Below, one piece after another: positions 60,398 to 64,000 of a stretch of 64,000 bases of DNA. Under the pieces are notes generated by a model. It was not told the origin of the DNA. It searched no databases and saw only the letters and a list, made by a program, of their open reading frames with translations. Location: the NCBI GenBank assembly GCA_004376295.1, contig SOJZ01000039.1:1-64000 (forward strand), in the 5' to 3' direction. Source of the DNA: Candidatus Bathyarchaeota archaeon (lineage in GTDB: Archaea; Thermoproteota; Bathyarchaeia; Bathyarchaeales; Bathyarchaeaceae). Within the stretch, counting starts at the first letter, position 1, and every line of letters starts with the position of its first letter. A program made the position numbers and the translations under genes.

Positions 60398-60667
60398 ATG
60401 GATGCGACAGCTTGGTTGGACGTTTCAGTTTTTCGTTGCCCACAATGCGGGCGATACTACGCAGAAACGTCATGGTATGCTATTGAACTAAAATCTGATA
60501 TTGAATGTGGAAGTTGCCATGAAACCTTTAACACTAAGAACCATTTGACTGACCGCGTAATGTTAAGGTTCACTCTTGACGATAAAGGAAAGATGACGAA
60601 GGCGGAAATGGCAGAAAGGCTTTTATGTTTTTTTTTGGAGCTAAAATTACCGTTCGTGGTTTTATAA
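60398..60667 (+). CDS. Small zinc-ribbon protein
   Basis: The start is placed at ATG 60398 (MDATAWLDVSVFRCPQCGRY), giving 89 residues. Two CxxC pairs (FRCPQCGRYYAETSWYAIEL and IECGSCHETFNTKN) form a zinc ribbon. A positively charged helical end (KMTKAEMAERLLCFF) follows. It is immediately followed by the terpenoid-cyclase-like gene, whose ATG is 3 bases after the stop, so the pair is co-translated. Function unknown. Confidence 0.7.
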   Translation: MDATAWLDVSVFRCPQCGRYYAETSWYAIELKSDIECGSCHETFNTKNHLTDRVMLRFTLDDKGKMTKAEMAERLLCFFLELKLPFVVL

Positions 60668-60669
60668 AA

Positions 60670-61494
60670 ATGAACGTGTTAAATGGGTTGAAGGTCAACC
60701 CGCTGAATTACGTTGCAAATCTAGAGTCACCTATTGGCGTTTACCTTAGAAGAGAAATATTCGAAAAGGAAACTAAAGCTGATACAACCTTAAAGAAAAA
60801 ATTGTATGCGAAAACAGTTGCCGACCAGTCTGTGGATGGAAGTTGGGACCAGCTATTTGTTCGAACTGCTAACAATCTTTGGAACCTTGCTCTTCTAGGC
60901 TATGACGCGGAAGATGGAAGCGTCAAGAATGGGTTAGAGTGGCTTCTATCAATTCAGAGACACCAATATAGAGGCTATCCAGGTTTTTTCTATTCAAGCA
61001 ACAGAAAAGACCCGCGTGTGATGCGCTCAACATTTTATGGAGAGTTTGGACCAGGCTGTACGATTTTTTATCAAACAACCTATGCAATTCATTTATTCCA
61101 CATTTTCGGTTTTGACGACACCAAGCAAGTTCAAACAACTGTGAAATCATATCTTCAGTTTTGGAGACCCGACTGGTGCGGTACATGGTGCTCAATCAAT
61201 GTGTTACGTATGTTAATTGAACATCCGTTAAGCAGAAAATCCAAACATGTTGAGAGCGGTTTGAAATATTTAGATAAGCGACAGACCAAAACGGGAGCGT
61301 GGAAGGGTTTTCCTTTCTACCATACTTTTCACGCTTTATCCAGAGCCAATCGTGCTTTAGCAAAGAAGCAGTTTAAAAAGGCGTTTTCATCAGTTGTTAA
61401 GAGACAGAATAAGAATGGAAGCTGGGGCAGAAAAGAGCGGGAGACTGGAACGTTTTTGGTCTTAGACGCTCTGAAGAATGTTGGCACCATGTAA
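60670..61494 (+). CDS. Prenyltransferase/squalene-cyclase-like repeat protein
   Basis: The start is placed at ATG 60670 (MNVLNGLKVNPLNYVANLES). The ~274 residues form an alpha/alpha-toroid with repeated motifs: QSVDGSWDQLFVRTANNLWN, GLEWLLSIQRHQYRGYPGFF, and QNKNGSWGRKERETGTFLVL (QxxxGSW QW-type repeats). The family includes squalene cyclases and protein prenyltransferase beta subunits; this one is half their length and lacks a clear DxDD motif. It may bind a lipid or isoprenoid without cyclising it. Confidence 0.75.
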   Translation: MNVLNGLKVNPLNYVANLESPIGVYLRREIFEKETKADTTLKKKLYAKTVADQSVDGSWDQLFVRTANNLWNLALLGYDAEDGSVKNGLEWLLSIQRHQYRGYPGFFYSSNRKDPRVMRSTFYGEFGPGCTIFYQTTYAIHLFHIFGFDDTKQVQTTVKSYLQFWRPDWCGTWCSINVLRMLIEHPLSRKSKHVESGLKYLDKRQTKTGAWKGFPFYHTFHALSRANRALAKKQFKKAFSSVVKRQNKNGSWGRKERETGTFLVLDALKNVGTM

Positions 61495-61637
61495 CAGAAA
61501 CGTAACTATGACTATAAACGCAGAAAGGCATAACGCTGTTGTCTTCTTCTCTTATGTGTGTAGATAATTGTCTCAGCGTGTAGTGAAAACGTTTGCTTTA
61601 TTATTAACTAGCACACTAGTGGTTCATAAAAAGGTAC

Positions 61638-63410
61638 ATGAATAGAAGTGAACAGCGTATGCAAGCCCAAGACAAGTTTGAAAAGATCAGTGAACTGGCA
61701 AAGCGTCGAGGCTTTTTCTGGCCTTCCTGCGAAATCTACGGCGGAGTAAGCGGCTTCATAACGTTTGGTCCGCTGGGCTCCGTACTAAAAAGAAAGATCG
61801 AAGACAAGTTTCGTGGTTTCTTCATTCGTCCCTTTGGCCTTTACGAAATCGAATCGTCGGTGATTATGCCTAGTAAGGTGTTTGAAGCGTCTGGCCATGT
61901 GAATCACTTCAAGGAGCCTATGATTGAGTGTAGCAAGTGCAAACGAAGGTTTCGAGCTGATCACGTACTGCAAGAGTTTGCAGGGATGAGCGACACGGAA
62001 ACGGAAAAACTTAGCCTTCAAGAGTTGACAAACGAAATTAACAAGCGCAACATTAAGTGTCCAGAGTGTGGCGGCGACTTCGGTGAATCAAAGCAGTTCT
62101 TAACGATGTTCACCACTACCATTGGGCCTTATTCTGGGGCAGTTGGTTACGGTCGTCCTGAGGCTGCTCAGGGCATTTTCGTTGAATTTAAGCGTCTTTA
62201 CGAGTGTGCTCGAGGAAAGCTTCCATTCGGGGTTGTTCAGATCGGTCACGCGCTGAGGAATGAGATTTCGCCGAGGCAGGGTCCAATAAGGCTGCGGGAG
62301 TTCACCATCATAGACATCGAATTCTTTTTTGACCCCGAAGACCCGTGTTGTCCGTTGTTAAAAGATGTGGAAAACGAATCTTTACGGTTGATACTGGCGG
62401 AAAATAAGCTGAAAGGCATGAAAGAGCCAGTCGAAGTTACAGTTAAGGAAGCTTTGAATAAAGGATTTGTAAAGGCAGAGTGGCAGGCGTTTTTCATGGC
62501 CTTGTCTAAACACTTCTTGATGAAACTAGGCGTTCCTGAGGACAAGCAACGCTTCATCGAAAAACTGGATTGGGAGAGAGCGCATTATTCTGTTCAGGGG
62601 TTCGATCAGGAGATATTTCTGGAACGATGGGGTTGGGTGGAGGTCTCAGGCCACAATTATCGAACAAACTATGACTTGAAGCAACACATGGAATTCAGCG
62701 GCGTCGACATGAGAGCCTTTAAGGAACACGAAAAGCTGGTTGAGAGAGAAGAAGCAGTTGTCAGCCCTATCATGTCTAAGATCGGTCCATCCTTCAAAGA
62801 CAAGGCTTCAGAAGTTGCCGGATTAATTTCTAACGCAAATCCGAAGGTAGTGGAAGCAAGGTTCAAGAAACAAGGCTTCTATATGGCGGGCCGTTTCAAA
62901 GTTTTGCCGGAACATGTTGAAATCGTCCGTAAGGAGGTTGAGGAAAGAGGGAAGCATTTCATTCCTCATGTGGTTGAGCCAAGCTTTGGATCGGATCGAA
63001 TGGTCTACATCGCTTTGGAATACGCTTACAAAACAAAGGAAGATCGAGTAGTGTTAAGTTTTCCACGAGAACTCGCGCCCATAGAGATGGGTGTTTTTCC
63101 ATTGGTGAGCAAGGACGGCTTGCCTGAAAAGGCAAAGCAAGTGTATGAGATGCTGATCGATGAAGGTTTTTACGTGGAGTATGATGAATCAGGTTCCATT
63201 GGAAGACGATATGCAAGGGCCGATGAGGTGGGTACCCCTCTGGGAATAACCATTGATTATCAGACGTTGAAGGATGACACGGTGACTGTACGTGATCGCG
63301 ACACATGGAAACAGGTTAGAAGCGGGATTAAGGGGCTTCCTGGACTGCTCCATGCTTTTTTCCGTTATAAAGTAGAATTTAGAGACTTGGGGCAACTGAT
63401 TAAAGGTTAA
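61638..63410 (+). CDS. glyS: Glycyl-tRNA synthetase (dimeric type)
   Basis: A 590-residue class II synthetase: LAKRRGFFWPSCEIYGGVSG, GFITFGPLGSVLKRKIEDKF and ESSVIMPSKVFEASGHVNHF (motif 1), the zinc ribbon CSKCKRRF with CPECGGDF, ALRNEISPRQGPIRLREFTI (motif 2) and PSFGSDRMVYIALEYA (motif 3). The C-terminal anticodon-binding domain ends near LPGLLHAFFRYKVEFRDLGQ. It charges tRNA-Gly. Confidence 0.96.
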   Translation: MNRSEQRMQAQDKFEKISELAKRRGFFWPSCEIYGGVSGFITFGPLGSVLKRKIEDKFRGFFIRPFGLYEIESSVIMPSKVFEASGHVNHFKEPMIECSKCKRRFRADHVLQEFAGMSDTETEKLSLQELTNEINKRNIKCPECGGDFGESKQFLTMFTTTIGPYSGAVGYGRPEAAQGIFVEFKRLYECARGKLPFGVVQIGHALRNEISPRQGPIRLREFTIIDIEFFFDPEDPCCPLLKDVENESLRLILAENKLKGMKEPVEVTVKEALNKGFVKAEWQAFFMALSKHFLMKLGVPEDKQRFIEKLDWERAHYSVQGFDQEIFLERWGWVEVSGHNYRTNYDLKQHMEFSGVDMRAFKEHEKLVEREEAVVSPIMSKIGPSFKDKASEVAGLISNANPKVVEARFKKQGFYMAGRFKVLPEHVEIVRKEVEERGKHFIPHVVEPSFGSDRMVYIALEYAYKTKEDRVVLSFPRELAPIEMGVFPLVSKDGLPEKAKQVYEMLIDEGFYVEYDESGSIGRRYARADEVGTPLGITIDYQTLKDDTVTVRDRDTWKQVRSGIKGLPGLLHAFFRYKVEFRDLGQLIKG

Positions 63411-63495
63411 TTTCTTAATTTCTTTCGCTACATTTTTTAAGGCTTTCGCATATCATATGTCGAGTGTCGATGAAGACTTTTGAGAGGCGGAAGCA

Positions 63496-64000
63496 GTGGT
63501 TTTTCCGGTGGAAACAGAAGAACGAGTGAAACGAAGAGCTCTCACCGTTTGCCGAGATCATTTAAGAAAGGTAACGGAAGTTTCTCGTAAGGTTTCACAG
63601 ATGGTTGATTGCTTTGTAAAGGAAGACAAAAAGTCGGCTCGAATCTTGTTCACAGAGATCAAGAAGTCGAGGGAGGAGGTAGACGGAGCAAGGCGTATGG
63701 TTTCACGAGAGCTTGCTGAGATAGGGGCCATTCTGATGAGTCGAGAAGATTTTCTTCGCTTCACCAACCTGACAAGTGAAATCGCAGACTTTTCTGAGGG
63801 CATTGGGTTTCGACTGTTGGAGATCATGGAGAGAGGGTGGAAGGTGCCTCTAAAAGTTAAGAAGGGGTTGATGAAGCTTTCGGATGGAGTGTTTGAAACC
63901 GTCTCAAAGCTTCGGGAAACCGCCATGACGCTGAGCTACGGTTCGACGAAGACTCTTGAGAAAGCTAGGGAAGTTGAGATTGCTGAACATGTCGTTGACG
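63496..64000 (+). CDS. PhoU-like DUF47 protein, 3' end outside window
   Basis: From GTG 63496 the frame is open to the window edge (168 residues seen). Helical pattern: VKRRALTVCRDHLRKVTEVS, ARILFTEIKKSREEVDGARR, FTNLTSEIADFSEGIGFRLL and LSDGVFETVSKLRETAMTLS, the three-helix PhoU-like repeat of the DUF47 family. It is related in build to 43032-43694. An in-frame TGA at 63481 rules out a longer N-terminus. Confidence 0.75.
   Translation, partial: MVFPVETEERVKRRALTVCRDHLRKVTEVSRKVSQMVDCFVKEDKKSARILFTEIKKSREEVDGARRMVSRELAEIGAILMSREDFLRFTNLTSEIADFSEGIGFRLLEIMERGWKVPLKVKKGLMKLSDGVFETVSKLRETAMTLSYGSTKTLEKAREVEIAEHVVD

Noticed and set aside
1-64000. tRNA or rRNA genes
   Set aside because: I looked for T-arm and acceptor-stem patterns on both strands and found none that fold; no rRNA-like stretch was seen.

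Overview
This window is archaeal chromosome. It carries archaeal ribosomal proteins (L7Ae, S28e, L24e, L15, L34e, L14e), aIF5B, SecY, an EMC3-like DUF106 insertase, a PolB1-type family B DNA polymerase, archaeal GluRS and dimeric GlyRS, an isopentenyl phosphate kinase branch of the mevalonate pathway, and archaeal Ser-His signal peptidases. A decayed TackOD1 zinc-ribbon protein and the PolB1-like polymerase point to the TACK side of the archaea; a Bathyarchaeia-like lineage is my best guess, but it is an inference from gene content only. I saw no tRNA, rRNA or CRISPR array.

Layout. 1-5.8 kb: a partial membrane protein, a tiny zinc ribbon, a convergent pair of winged-helix regulators, then a secretion/surface locus (structured leader, secreted camelysin-like protein, signal peptidase fused to a camelysin-like ectodomain, DUF5305 protein). 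It is bracketed by intergenic stretches rich in the palindrome TGCATGCA. 5.8-18 kb: chromosomal genes (polB, an RNA m5C methyltransferase, agmatinase, a beta-helix surface protein, two moeA genes, an endonuclease IV-like protein, membrane proteins). 18.1-27.5 kb: a second winged-helix pair, a broken acylphosphatase, then a 7.1 kb element bounded by perfect 23-24 bp inverted repeats and an imperfect 9 bp target duplication. The element carries an adenine methyltransferase, a 245-residue protein I do not recognise, ParB, a ribbon-helix-helix protein, a SWIM-DDE transposase and a Panacea/RelE-like toxin-antitoxin pair. A UPF0175/DUF3368 toxin-antitoxin pair follows.

27.5-32.4 kb: a second secretion/surface locus with the same leader RNA, three secreted proteins, DUF5305, a CPBP-like membrane protein and a second signal peptidase. 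32.4-40.1 kb: a decaying accessory zone with five remnants of the DUF5305 3' end, two copies of a ~300 bp element containing a strictly 10-bp-periodic repeat, several pseudogenes, and four more toxin-antitoxin modules (VapBC, DUF433/DUF5615, two HEPN/MNT pairs).

40.1-64 kb: housekeeping genes. These are the L7Ae-S28e-L24e-infB cluster, a PhoU-like DUF47 protein, the operon for isopentenyl phosphate kinase, type 2 IPP isomerase, prenyl synthase and gltX, Hsp20, the L15-secY-DUF106-L34e-cmk-L14e cluster, an APS-kinase-like protein, SAH hydrolase, inositol phosphate synthase, GlyRS and a second DUF47 protein cut by the window edge.

The most unusual items are (i) the duplicated structured leader in front of both surface-protein loci, (ii) the inverted-repeat-bounded ParB/methyltransferase element, and (iii) the duplicated 10-bp-periodic element.
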